The notes under the pieces: generated by a model
What the model was told of the DNA's origin: nothing
Databases searched by the model: none
The model's input: only the letters and a program-made list of their open reading frames with translations
Shown: positions 22,345 through 33,461 of the stretch, piece by piece
Layout: each line of letters opens with the position of its first letter
Position numbering within the stretch: the stretch's first letter is position 1
Position numbers and translations under genes: made by a program
Assembly (NCBI GenBank): GCA_002794775.1
Contig: NBAY01000082.1
Span: 1-64,000 of the forward strand
Origin: Porodaedalea pini
Lineage: Eukaryota > Basidiomycota > Agaricomycetes > Hymenochaetales > Hymenochaetaceae
DNA: 64,000 nucleotides
Reading direction: 5' to 3'

Positions 22345-22769
22345 TCACGAATTCTGATTATGTTCGCCATCCAAGGTATCGGTATGCGTACCGACACGTA
22401 CCGACGCCTCCTTATTTTATTATCTTTTAATCAATCATGATCCAATTATGTTTTAACCATGGAACCGTTTACATTCTTTCATACGGAACTCTTTCTCGAT
22501 TATCAAAACATTAAATATATGGCTTATCTTCAATTTCCCTTTCGGTACAATAGTAAAATCACAAACGGACACTTAACGACAACCTTTCTTTTTCTTGTTC
22601 TCTTCATTCTTTCATTTTGTCACACCCAAAAACTTAAAGAAAACAAAAGAAAAATCCATATTCAAAAATATATACAAATAAATTACTACACTTTGTATTA
22701 TTTTTCTTTTTTTTCTTCTTTTTCTTTCCGCAGGACCAAGTCGTACCGATGCGTACTGACACGTACCGA
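22345..22769. other. AT-rich spacer between convergent E2 pol and antisense gene
   Basis: About 425 bp separate the sense-strand pol stop from the end of the antisense gene. The stretch is AT-rich with A/T runs (22680-22735) on both strands and could hold 3' ends for two converging transcripts. No ORF is credible here. Confidence 0.5.
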
Positions 22770-23298
22770 CTAGTCCTCCTCCTCCTCCCTTGCGCCCCAC
22801 TTCCCCTTCTCAAGCGCCGCAAGGCGTGCGTGGATCGAGGCCGCTTTGGCCGCCTGACGAGTCGCCTCCGCAGCGAGTCGACGCGAGCTATGCTCGAGCT
22901 CGCGGACGTTGCGCACGAGCTCTGCGACGACGTGATCGAACTCGTCTTCAGAGTCGTGCTCCGAGACGAGCTCGCGCAGGTCCTCGTATGCGCCGGTGAA
23001 CCGGCTTGGACCTGCGACGGGTGGCGAGGCAGCGTGGCCCCTCTGTTGCTGCTGCTGCTGCTGCGGTACACGTGCGGCAGCAGGCCTCGGTACGCGAGGC
23101 GGTGGGGACAGCGTGTCCACCACGATCGGAGAAGCCGGCGCGGGCGGCGCAGACGACGCAGACAGCTGCGGCTGTTGCTGCTGCTGTTGCTGCTGCCGCC
23201 GCTGCAGCTGCAGTGCCTTAGGCGCAGCGCGCGGTACGCCCTCGTCGTGGGCGGCGCGTTTCCGCTTTCCACCCAACTTTCTGCCCCGGACCTCCTTC
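22770..23298 (-). pseudogene. Antisense gene of E2, C-terminal segment
   Basis: Continues the minus-strand frame from 24749 once solo LTR D1 and one GCGC copy are removed: TQGRAKEVRGRKLGGKRKRA. This gives about 175 more residues to a stop at 22770. It has a basic KRKR stretch, two polyglutamine tracts (about 23170-23205 and 23045-23068), a Pro/Ala-rich part, then an acidic, heptad-like helical tail (VAELVRNVRELEHSSRRLA) that could form a coiled coil. There are no in-frame stops. It is labelled a pseudogene only because an LTR now separates it from the rest. Confidence 0.7.
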
Positions 23299-23302
23299 GC
23301 GC

Positions 23303-24744
23303 TGTAGCGCTCGATTCGCGCTTAGGCGTCAGCCGTCCCAGCATACCACCCGCTTTATTTATTATTATATACAGATACAAACCCCATAAACACAGTCAAG
23401 CACTTCGTTTCATCACTGTCTATCTTACACTTCGCATTTCACACGCTCGAATGGTCACACTCGGCCATTCGAGCGTCAATATACCTTCGAATCTTTCATA
23501 TGATCCATTAGTAACCTCATACATACGTTCAAATACTTTCATACACCCATTCGAACACTCATACCACGTCCTATTCACACTCGAACGCTTCATTTCCTGT
23601 ATATTCATTCCGTATCCCACTATATGCGCGCTCGAGCACTCTTTCCACTTCGTATCCACTCGTTCGAACGCTTATAGCGCAGCCGGATTACGCGGTTGGG
23701 CTCAGGGAACGCATCGGGTTCCATCATGGGTCGCTCGGACGATTCCCGGGCCGTCGACGTTGAATGTATCACGCTCGAACGACCGGATTCCGTCGTTCGC
23801 CGCGTTCTCCATGGGGCTCGAGTGTTATTTATCATCGTCTATCACTTCCAGGGTGCGTATTCGTCGCCATCACGCCCGAGGAACATTCGAGGACGTTCGA
23901 ATGGAGTTGTTGGATGCACACATGATAAGTTTCTCGGGTTTCATTGGTCTTTTTATTGATGTCGAACCATTATTCCCCTTCGAGTTCGTGATTCATCATG
24001 TTCTCGAGTCATTCCATCCATAACATATGACTATTCTGACTCGAATACGCACCGCACGCACTCCCCTACCTCTGTATGTACGTTCGACGTCGGTACCGAG
24101 CTCATTTCGCCTAGAGTATAAATAGTGCACACCTTTTGTACTCATTCTGTAGAGAGGGAATACACCCCCAGTCCGCCGCACAGTACACATTTCGAGTCTC
24201 ATAAGTCATTCCCGTCTTCAGTTCATCTCTGCTCTGCATTTGCGAGCTCCGCCGACCGCTCGAATAGCGCGTTCGGTTCACCACATACGCTCGAAACCGA
24301 TATTCCAGAGCTCCGAGCGCCCGACAAGCCCAACAAGGTATTATACCTACATACTTCCGTCGCCCCACACGTTCGCCCCCTACTAAGAAGTCGCTCGATC
24401 GCTTTGGGGTACGCTCGAACGCCTTCGAGCACGTTCGAACGCTCGACGAACACCATCCAGGGGCTCGGACCATCCGAAACAGGCTGACACGGCCCCGCAC
24501 CTTCCTCAACTTCAGACGTCAATCATTATAGTTATAGGGCCTGCGTTGAAAGTTCGATTCTGACAGAATCGAGCGCTTTGACAAGGTTTCTGAACCAGAA
24601 GAGCCACTGTCTCGAGCGTCGATCACTCCGTTTCTATTTGGTCGTCCCTCCTCGACAATCGAGTCACCGCAGTCTCCCTTGGGAAGAATATAGATTCGCC
24701 CTCGAGTCGACCGTCCGGTCTACAAAAGAGTCTGCATCGCGATA
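23303..24744 (+). repeat. Solo LTR D1 (family D), CpG-rich
   Basis: A 1442 bp unit beginning TGTAGCGCTCG and ending CATCGCGATA, flanked by GCGC on both sides (23299-23302, 24745-24748). It carries a TATA box (GAGTATAAATAGTG) near 24113 and is dense in TTCGA and CGAACG words. D2 is a near-identical copy in the opposite orientation. D3-D5 are CpG-depleted copies. No internal retroelement of this family was identified in the window, so LTR identity rests on promoter, ends, size and TSD. Confidence 0.75.
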
Positions 24745-26337
24745 GCGCGTCCCTGGGTCGCCAGCGAGCACCCCGTCCGCCAGACGACCGTGCAGAGGAA
24801 GCAAGCCCTACCGGGCTGCCCCTGACACGTTCTCCCCCGACGCACGCAGTTGGTGCACGCCTCCTCGAGAGGGACTGGCAGCGGTCCCGCCCACCATAGA
24901 CGACCGGTCGCTGGGTTGACCAGTTTGACCCCATCGAACACAGTGACTGAGGGACCCGACGTACTGTCGGTACGCCCTTCGTCTGCATGGTGGTATGACA
25001 AACCACCACCCTCTGCCTCCATCGATACGGGGGCGGGCTCAGCTGGAGCGAGACGCCCCTCCACCTCTTCGACTGGTGGCTCCCAGCGTTGCTTCATGCG
25101 AGGGCCCCCACGACCTCGCTCACACGCTTGACGCGCACCTCCTCCACTCTCCCGATGACCGCGCGCACGCGCCCGACGCGTCACTTCCGCCTGCTTCCGA
25201 GCCTCTTCCTGAGCGGCTAACATGGCAGCGAGACCGGCTTCGTCTCGCGCCCGCTGCTCGGCTTCGTGTTCCGCAGCCGCCTCCATCTCAAAGAATAGTC
25301 CCCCAGGCGCATTTGCTGGGGGCGGGACACTTGACGCCGCGCTCGGCGTGGGTTGTTGCTGCTGCTGTTGCCACAGCGGCTCCTCGCGTGGTCCGGTACG
25401 CATTCCCTCCTCGTCGTCAGACACGATCTCAACGGTCGTACACCATCGCCACTTGTTGGCACCCGTCTGCTGTTGCTGTTGTGCTGATGGGGCGTCACTG
25501 GTACACGGTACGCTGGACCTCTCCTCACGCATCGCGCTTGCCTCGACTTCGCGCAGACCCGTCTGCTGTTGCTGTTGCGCAGACGCGGTACCGTCGGTAT
25601 GCGGGACGGCGTGCTCCTCCTCCTCGTTCACGACCTCCTCGACCTCGGGCAGACCAGGCGTTTCGAGACGTTCAACGAACGCCTCGACTGCCGGTACAGC
25701 CGATGGGACCCCGATGAAGCGCAGTTGCGCCTCACGCTCCATGGGGTAGATGAACTTATACCCGTACCCGTCGGGTACGAGTACGCGCTCGAGCTCTCCG
25801 CCGATGTACAGTACATTGTCCGGCCAGTCCGCAACCGGTACGACGAATCCCTCACCCCGGTACTTGGTGAGGTCGACCGTCTGGTGGTCGGCGAAATACT
25901 GACTGTAGAGCCGGTCGGTGGTGGACTTGTCGAGCCCATCCAGCGCCCACCGCATCTCCTTCCAGACCCGCGCGACCTGGAGGTACGTCCGCAGATCGGA
26001 CGCGATCGGGTGGCGGTTCGCCGGCACCACGGAGTCCCAGTAGAGCTGGTAGTAGCTCTCCAGGGTGCGCTATTTCGAATCGGTCAGCTCGGTACGCGTG
26101 CTTGATCAAGTTTCGAGGACTCACCTTCATGCCGTATGCCCACTCGGCCCACTTCCATCGTTCGCCGATCTCACGACCCCGACTCCCCGCCAGTAACATC
26201 TCCCGCCATTTCACATACCGCCCGAGGCGGCGTCGCACGTACCGGTCGATGTCGACCAGCCGTTGCTCGATCTCGCGGGTGTCCCACGTGATCTTCTCAT
26301 GCTCGATGGCACCGACGTTGTCGACGTACCCCGGTAC
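24745..26337 (-). CDS. Antisense gene of E2, core: polyQ protein with Zn2Cys6-like cluster
   Basis: Minus-strand gene inside E2, split by D1 and D2. Exon 1 enters from D2 with VPGYVDNVGAIEHEKITWD and runs to WAYGMK (26125). A 55 bp GT-AG intron (26070-26124, branch-like CTGAC) follows. Exon 2 starts RTLESYYQLYWDS and stays open to the D1 edge. Features include an acidic middle, three polyglutamine tracts (near 25365, 25475, 25570), an Ala/Glu-rich helix, and at 24768-24857 six Cys spaced C-x2-C-x6-C-x7-C-x2-C-x6-C. That is the spacing of fungal Zn2Cys6 DNA-binding domains, though it lies in the C-terminal half. Rejoined with its flanks the protein would be about 715 residues. Gene-regulatory function is inference; I know no named gene like it. 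Confidence 0.7.
26070..26124 (-). other. Intron in the antisense gene
   Basis: On the minus strand GTGAGT starts at 26124 and AAATAG ends at 26070, with CTGAC as a branch-like site. Removing 55 bp joins MK to RTLESYYQ in frame. A spliceosomal intron on this strand only supports real antisense transcription. Confidence 0.7.
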
Positions 26338-26341
26338 GCGG

Positions 26342-27794
26342 TATTGCGATGCAGACTCTTTTGTAGACCGAACGGTCGACTCGAGGGCGAATCTATATCC
26401 TTCCCAAGGGAGACTGCGGTGACTCGATAGTCGAGGAGGGACGACCAAATAGAAACGGAGTGATCGAACGCTCGAGACAGTGGCTCTTCTGGTTCAGAAA
26501 CCTTGTCAAAGTGCTCGATTCTGTCAGAATCGAGCTCCCAACGCAGACCCTATAACTATAATGATTGACGTCTGAAGTTGAGGAAGGTGCGGGGCCGTGT
26601 CAGCCTGTTTCGGATGGTCCGAACCCCTGGATGGTGTTCGTCGAGCGTTCGAACGCGCTCGAAGAGGTGCTCGAAGGCGTTCGAGCGTACCCCGAAGCGA
26701 TCGAGCGACTTCTTAGTAGGCGGCGAACGTGTGGGGCGACAGACGTATACAGGTATAATACCCTGTTGGGCTTGTCGGGCGCTCGGAGCTCTGGAATATC
26801 GGTTTCGAGCGTATGTGGTGAACCGAACGTGCTATTCGAGCGGTTGGCGAAGCTCGCTAAGGCAGAGCGGAGATGAACTGAAGACGAGAATGACTTATGA
26901 GACTCGAAAAGTGTACTGTGCGGCGAACTGGGGGTGTATTCCCTCTACAGAATGAGTACAAAAGGTGTGCACTATTTATACTCTAGGCGAAATGAGCTCG
27001 GTACCGACGTCGAACGTACATACGGAGGTAGGGGAGTGCGTGCGGTGCGTATTCGAGTCAGAATAGTCATATGTTATGGATGGAATGACTCGAGAACATG
27101 ATGAATCACGAACTCGAAGGGGAATAATGGTTCGACATCAATAAAAAGACCAATGAAACCCGAGAAACTTATCATGTGTGCATCCAACAACTCCATTCGA
27201 ACGTCCTCGAATGTTCCTCGGGCGTGATGGCGACGAATGCGCACCCTGGAAGTGATAGACGATGATAAATAACGCTCGAGCCCCATGGAGAACGCAGCGA
27301 ACGACGGAATCCGGTCGTTCGAGCGTGATACATTCAACGTCGACGGCCCGGGAATCGTTCGAGCGACCCATGGTGGAACCCGATGCATTCCCTGAGCCCA
27401 ACCGCGTAATCCGGCTGCGCTATAAGCGTTCGAACGAGTGGATACGAAGTGGAAAGAGTGCTCGAGTGCGCATATAGTGGGATACGGAATGAATATAAAG
27501 GAAATGAAGCGTTCGAGTGTGAATAGGACGTGGTATGAGTGTTCGAATGGGTGTATGAAAGTATTTGAACGTATGTATGAGGTTACTAATGGATCATATG
27601 AAAGATTCGAAGGTATATTGATGCTCGAATGGCCGAGTGTGACCATTCGAGCGTGTGAAATGCGAAGTGTAAGATAGACAGTGATGAAACGAAGTTCTTG
27701 ACTGTGTTTATGGGGTTTGTATCTGTATATAATAATAAATAAAGCGGGTGGTATGCTGGGACGGCTGACGCCTAAGCGCGAATCGAGCGCTACA
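26342..27794 (-). repeat. Solo LTR D2 (family D), CpG-rich, inverted relative to D1
   Basis: A 1453 bp copy of D1 in reverse orientation. It is flanked by GCGG on both sides (26338-26341, 27795-27798), so it is a separate insertion rather than the other arm of one transposon. Removing it joins LVRKAPR to VPGYVDNV in the antisense gene in frame. Confidence 0.78.
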
Positions 27795-27798
27795 GCGG

Positions 27799-27872
27799 GG
27801 TGCCTTGCGCACCAGCCGAGGTGGCGCCGTGCTGTTGCTGTTGCTGCTGCTGTCGTGGTGCGGAGATGACAT
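27799..27872 (-). pseudogene. Antisense gene of E2, N-terminal segment
   Basis: The likely start ATG is at 27872, reading MSSPHHDSSSNSNSTAPPR, then LVRKAPR up to the D2 insertion. The frame stays open further upstream to 28013, so an earlier start is possible. The promoter would lie in the 160 bp between this start and the E2 3' LTR or within the LTR itself. Confidence 0.55.
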
Positions 27873-28033
27873 GGTTGGAAGAAGCAGGAGAAAAACCCGT
27901 CGGTACGACCACTTTTCCAATGCCCTCTCTAGCGTGTTCTGATGCGCGTGATCAGCGTGATCAAGCTTCTCACGCGTATCAAAAGAAGAGAAGGCGTGAC
28001 TGGGGACAATCACGATTTAAACGCCCCAGGAGA
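27873..28033. other. Region between antisense gene start and E2 3' LTR
   Basis: It must contain the E2 plus-strand primer. A purine-rich stretch AAAAGAAGAGAAGG lies near 27979-27992, but not directly against the LTR. The same 160 bp would also be the 5' flank of the antisense gene. No further gene is visible. Confidence 0.4.
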
Positions 28034-28966
28034 TGTAGAGCCGTGCCGATCGTCCCATCACCGCCGATCACTCCAGAAGCATTCAAGAACTGGTTCCGAC
28101 GCGTACCGATCAGTACCGGACTCAACCCGATCGGTCTGGTCTCGAATCAGAACCTCGCGATCGCGTCATCAGCACGTTCCGACACCTCTGAAAGCATACC
28201 GGAACGTACCGGAGATCTTATCTCGACGATTAGGGACGTGGTCACATGGAGCATACAGCCAAGATGCGTACCAGACTGCTGTCCGACGATGGGAGCCACG
28301 TACCGATTGGACAATCTGAGTTCCAGTGGAGCACCAGTGTGATCGGACGTGAAGCAGACGTTTTCCTCATTATGATTTATGTTTTTCCTATGTTCTTCTG
28401 ATTTCTATGCACTCTATGCGCACCTCTATGACCTATGACTTTTCCTTTCGACTCCTCTATGTTTTGACTGATATGCACATTATGCCCATATGGAAATTAT
28501 TAACTGTAGATAGATCTTTGGACTTAGTATAAATAGGCACCCCATGTCGTAGGTAGAGGACAAGTCAGTTCTACCACAGAGTCTCCCTCAGATAGGGTAA
28601 CTTGAGTGCGATCCGTCTTTGTTCTCGTAATCTTGTAGTCGTTCCATCTTTGTCTTAGCATCTCGTCTTTCGAAACCGTCTCTCGTCTCATACTTCGTAA
28701 CTCGAACCTCGCCGCTCGTCGTGATCACATCATACCGGTGTTGATAACCCGCACGTACTGACTCCGTACCGGTCAAACCACAGATGCGACAGGAGTTCCC
28801 GACCTTTGTTCTCGGTATCGACACGTACCGGCGCGTACCGAAGCGTACTGACGTGTACCGGTACGTCGAGTGATCTCACCGCAGTCTACCCCTAACCTCC
28901 CAGAGCAATGCGATCACGTCCCCAAAAGGACCGTTGATCCCAGACACCCCTAAGTCAGGATCTACA
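28034..28966 (+). repeat. E2 3' LTR
   Basis: A 933 bp direct repeat of 15301-16233. It ends TCTACA at 28966, and the E3 chromodomain resumes at 28967 on the minus strand. Confidence 0.9.
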
Positions 28967-31900
28967 CTGACCCACTTGATGAGGTACTGCAGTTTTCCTC
29001 AGTGCAGATGTGAGTCGATGACCTTCTCAACCTCGTATTCTTCCTCATTATCAATGATGTCTGGTGGCGGTGGCGGTGGCTGTCTCTGGCTTTTGAAGGA
29101 TGGTTTGACAGTGGGTTTCAACAGGGCTTCGTTGAAGACTGGGTGGACTTTCTTCCATCGCTTCAGGAGTTTGAGCTTGTACATGCTCACTCCTACCTTG
29201 TCAATGACGTCAAAGGGGCCATACCACTTGTCAGCAAGCTTCTTTGTTGGCAAGTCTGTGCTGATGTTTTGCCCGTCAAGGAAGACCTTGTCTCCAGTCT
29301 TATACTCCACCGGAGTTCCTGCCATCCAATCATGGTAGCGTTTCATATCCTCTGCTGCCTTGATCAGATTTTCCTTCGTGACGTGATGCATTTCCTTAAT
29401 GTGCTTCACGAATTCTTCTGCTGGCATGTTGGCAGAGGAGGTTCATGTCGTGTTGAAGCTCAAAGGATGGCATCCTGTATTCACGTAGAAAGGGAACATC
29501 TTAGTTGCTGAGTGTTCATGGTTGTTGTACGTGAACTCTGCCAGTGGTAGCCAGTCCTTCCAGTCCAATTGCCTATGGTCCACGAAGAGTCGAAGGTACT
29601 GTTTGAGTTCTTGGTTGACACATTCCATTTGACCATCCATCTGTGGATGATACACCATTGATGGGTTGCCTTCAATGTGTAGGAGCTTGTACAGCTCCTT
29701 CATCATTGAAGCATCAAATTGCGTTCCCCGGTCATGGATGATCTTCTTTGGCAAGCCATGGAGGCAGAAGACGTGGTCATGGTACAATTGGGCCATGCCT
29801 TCTGCTGACAACTTCATCGTCATCGGAATTGCATGCATCTGCTTCGAGAACCTGTCCACAAAGACGCAGATTGCATTATGCCCTTTTGAGTCCAGGAGCT
29901 CTCCGATAAGGTCGACCGTGATGATTTCCCAAGGGCCTTCAGGGACCGCGTTTGGATGGAGTGGTCTTGACCTTGATGTTCTCAGAGCTTTTGTTCACTG
30001 ACAGTGATCACATCCTCGAACATATGCTCGAACATCGGAGAACATCGACGCCCACCAGAAGTCTCACCTGACCAGTTCTACCATTTTTGACGCTCCTGGA
30101 TGTCCAGCCAATACCGAGTCATGACACTCCCGCAATATGGTCTCCTTCATCATCAACAGCACGTATACCTTGCCTTTCATCTGCCACAACCCATTGACCT
30201 CCATCATGCCCATCGGCCTCTCCAACTCATCCTGCACTCTTTGCGCTTCACCCACTTGGTCTAACACTTCATCACATGACATTCTCACCACCCTACAATT
30301 TAACCACTTCTCCTTGATGAACATGACGCCGTCATTGTCATCCTTGCCCTCATCATAGCCTGCCTTGCGTGACAGCAGGTCCACCTTGCCCATGGTCTTT
30401 CCCAACTTATGCTTGAGGTGGAAGTCGAATTCTTCAAGTTCCATTCGCTAGTGAGCTTGACAATAGCTCAGCTTTTGCGCTGACTTGAAGTAGGTGAGGT
30501 TGGCGTAGTCGGACCAGATTTCGATCTTGTGGCGGGCACCGAGGAGGTACTGTTGCCATTCCTTAAGTGCCAAAACAATCATGAGCATCTCCTTGTCGTA
30601 GATCTCATAGTTTCATTCCACTGGCAGGAGCACCTCTGACCTGTAGGCGACTACTCTCCACTTGCCTTCCTGCTTCTGCAACAGCATGCCTCCAAGCGCA
30701 AAGTTCGATGAGTCCACTTCGACGCAGAAAGGGCCCTTGTCATTGGCAATAGCTAGGACTGGAGGTGAGCAGAGATGTCATCTCAGCTCCTCAAATGCTT
30801 CCTGCTGTTCAGTCTCCCATACCCAGTCCTTTTTGCCTGTCAGCAATGTTAACGGGTGGACTACCTTGCTGTAGTCCTTGATGAATCATCGCAGCCAGTT
30901 GCCCATGCCTAGGAACTGTTGCAGCTGTTTAATGTTTCGTGGGATGGGCCAGTCTGTGATCACCTCCATCTTTGCCAGGTCAGCCTTGATCTCACCATTG
31001 CTGATGATGTGGCTGAGGTATTTTACAACCTTGGCATTGAATTCGCATTTTTCTGGTTTCAGGTACAGGCCATTTTCTCACAGGATCTGAAGGACATGCC
31101 TCGATGTCTCGATATGTTCCTCGAGAGTCTGTGAGAGGATCAGGATGTTGTTGAGGTAGACAATGATCAGGTTATCATAGATCAGTCCCTTGAAAATGTG
31201 GTTGACAAAAGCCTGGAATGTCGCCAGTGCATTGCAGAGACCAAAAAACATGACTGTCGGTTCGAAGAGACCCATGTTCATGCAGAAAGCTGCCTTCCAC
31301 TCATCGCCCTCACGGATCCAGACATTGTAGTACCCCCAATGAAGGTCAAGCTTGGTGATGTATTTTGCCTTCTTGACCTTGTTGACGAGTTTGTCGATAA
31401 GAGGGAGAGGATACTTGTTCTTGATTGTGCCATCATTGAGCTTACAGTAGTCCTGGATTGGGTGCAGTGATTTGTCGGCCTTCTTTATGAAGAAGAAGGG
31501 AGACGCCATGGGGGATATCAACCGTCGGATATGACCAGACTTCAGGTTCTCATCGAGGAAGTCCTTGAGCAACTGCTGCTCAGTTGGCGTGAGTGGGTAG
31601 ATCTTGCAGTCACTAGGTTTGAAGTCGGGCTTCAAATCGATGACGTGGTCCTAGGGTCGATGTTCCGGTAGCTTCTCGAACCCTTTTTCACTGAAGATGT
31701 CAGCAAAGTCGTTGAGGTATGCAGGCCAGGATGCCTTGTCCATTTGCACCTCATTCACCCTCCTCATTTCTCCCACCACCTCCTTCTCAATCACGCATTC
31801 ATCTGGGCAGCGGGTGAATTCAAGCATCCCCATCTTCCAGTCGACCTCAGGGTTGTGATGTCTAAGCCAGTCATATCCCAGGAATATATTCAACGATGTG

Positions 31901-33411
31901 AGGGACGTTACCGCAAGGACGATCCTTTCCTTGTGGTGACTGATTATGAGTTCAACATCGACGTATTCTTGGATCAACCCGGCCTCATTGTGCGTGCCAT
32001 CAGCATTAAGCACCGCAAGGGGTCGAATGTAGCACTTCGTTTCCAACCCATACTTCTCGACAAACCTTACATCAATACAGGATCCCATGCACCCCGATGA
32101 TAATGCTGAGTTCCAGTTGTTAGTAAAAGGGAATCAGACAATTGAGTTCGAGGGAGATGTGTCTAGTGGGTCAATACCCTCATTCTGGTCGAGTTCTGTG
32201 GGTTCTGGATCAAAGGATTCGAGTTGCATGCATTCCGGCGTGTCAGGGGCAACAGAATCGGCAGAGCACACTAGTAGGGAAGCATTCGAAGTGTAGCGCC
32301 AACGGAGCACTCGAGATGTGTGGGGGATCATTGGTGGCTGTGTCAGAAGACGTGGAGGCGTGCTAACACTAGTGCGACTTCTCGGGGTGGGATTGTCCTC
32401 AGAATGGACGGCTGGTCCCTGTGCTTAACAGGATGTCATCTGGAATGCCAGGGGGCAAGGCAATGTATGGAACTAAATCAGAAGATAAAAGATGAGAGGG
32501 GGGTGAGGTCAAGGTAACAAGAACAAAGTGGAAATGAGGCAAAGACGGAACGGACGGAACGAGTGCAACAAGCGCAACGCGAATAAAACGAAGTCGAGGT
32601 GAGCGATTCAAGTCACTAAGGCACCGAAGTGTTCCTAGGGACCATCCTGAGAGATATCACACAAAGTTAGGCATCAAAACTTGGGGGTGGAATTGCTGTC
32701 CTATCTACAACATTCGGCGCTCTATAAATACTAAACAAGTGTCCTGTGTAAACATGAAAGGCGAAATAAAATAAGACGAGTCCTCTATTGTCCTACCACT
32801 GAGCCTCCTGAGTGTTCCTTTGAGCAGCTCCACGATCCGAACTACTGAAAGGCAGGGACAGTGCATGTTGACTTGGCATAGCATCGGTGAGCTTCAGGAT
32901 CCTTTGTACAGAGCCAGAATGACCAATGCCGGGCTGGTGCATGTTCATTAGACAAAGGCAAATGAACAAACCTTTGGCAGGGTCGAGAGGACATGCACAC
33001 AGATAAGTGCACCGGGGTCAGTCTGAGTAGCTGATGCGTGCGATCTGGTCATTGCGTGCATTCTGTGTTTGGGTAATCACCGCCGATCTGGGTGTACCGC
33101 TTTGCTCGATTGCCGAGTCAAGGCTCTTCGACTTTGTGACGTACATTACGTGCGTTCCACTTGTTCTGTGCCCAACAAACTGGTTGGTGTTACACCAAAT
33201 CCACGAGAGCGTGAGCGTCCACCTCTCTCATCTCCCCCACCACACTGTGCCCGATGTTCAGGAGGAGGTCCAGCTGGCGTCCGCCAGTTCCCCTCATGAA
33301 CAGCTGCTCGTGTTCCTCATTCTCATTCACACCGGTGGGGACTTTGTTATCAGGAAAACCATTGACATCATTTGCATCTATGTATTGTACAGATGGTTAG
33401 TTATATTTTAG
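28967..33411 (-). pseudogene. pol: E3 Pol, interrupted by F, with stops and altered RT active site
   Basis: Minus-strand order: N-terminal part and start of the protease (33411-33195, ending HALVD); solo LTR F; rest of the protease region (32097-31651, IFLGYDWL); RT (31635-31078), whose catalytic motif reads YLNNI instead of YLDDI; RNase H (about 30870-30445); integrase zinc domain and linker (30444-30060); integrase core (29859-29443, HDRGTQF, DGQMECVN); C-terminus (29427 down, KTGDKVFLDG, YKLKLLKRWKKVHP); and the first half of the chromodomain (EEYEVEKVIDS), cut by E2 at 28967. Stops include 31651 (TAG), 31077 (TGA), about 30002 and about 29010. It is inactive. Confidence 0.85.
32098..33194 (+). 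mobile_element. Insert F: 1.1 kb solo LTR-like insertion in E3 protease
   Basis: It starts TGATAATGC and ends GGTGTTACA, and interrupts the protease motif between Asp and Ser-Gly. The 4 bp flanks are CCGA (32094-32097) and CCAA (33195-33198), one CpG-type change apart. A TATA box (CTCTATAAATAC) near 32713 and an AATAAAATAA polyadenylation-like signal near 32766 are placed as in an LTR read on the plus strand. The short ORFs show no domain. Confidence 0.7.
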
Positions 33412-33461
33412 CGGATCTGGATTCAAAGTCCCTTGTTCTTCTCAGTCAGTCGCCCTGATGG

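Larger units (their letters stand above)
15301..28966 (+). mobile_element. Gypsy-type element E2 with an antisense gene before its 3' LTR
   Basis: It has two 933 bp LTRs (15301-16233 and 28034-28966), each beginning TGTAGA and ending TCTACA. It is inserted in the E3 chromodomain, with 4 bp target copies CCGA (15297-15300) and CTGA (28967-28970). Removing it rejoins KWV to YNEPTW. Between LTRs it has gag-protease, pol in the -1 frame, and then 5.7 kb holding a gene on the opposite strand plus two later solo LTRs (D1, D2). It has no chromodomain. Its RT reads FADD at the catalytic site, so it belongs to a gypsy lineage distinct from families A and C. Confidence 0.85.

Noticed and set aside
22749..24023. 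A 424-codon plus-strand ORF with Leu/Arg runs
   Set aside because: It is the reverse of the polyQ antisense gene joined to the D1 LTR. It spans the D1 insertion edge and its composition (Leu and Arg runs from CTG repeats) is what a shadow frame would give.
25222..25749. Plus-strand ORF with poly-Cys runs, and similar frames at 22996 and 27800
   Set aside because: The poly-Cys comes from TGC repeats opposite CAG/CAA glutamine codons of the minus-strand gene. The minus strand explains the intron, cluster and frame continuity better.
27074..27646. A 190-codon ORF repeated in D1 and D2
   Set aside because: It lies in a TTCGA-rich low-complexity part of the LTR, is present only because the two copies are near-identical, and is destroyed in D3-D5. 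No domain.
23303..27794. A DNA transposon with 1.4 kb terminal inverted repeats
   Set aside because: Each arm has its own 4 bp flanking duplication, the gene reads in frame across each arm separately, and the units also occur singly (D4, D5) with TATA boxes. Two opposite solo LTRs explain this more simply.
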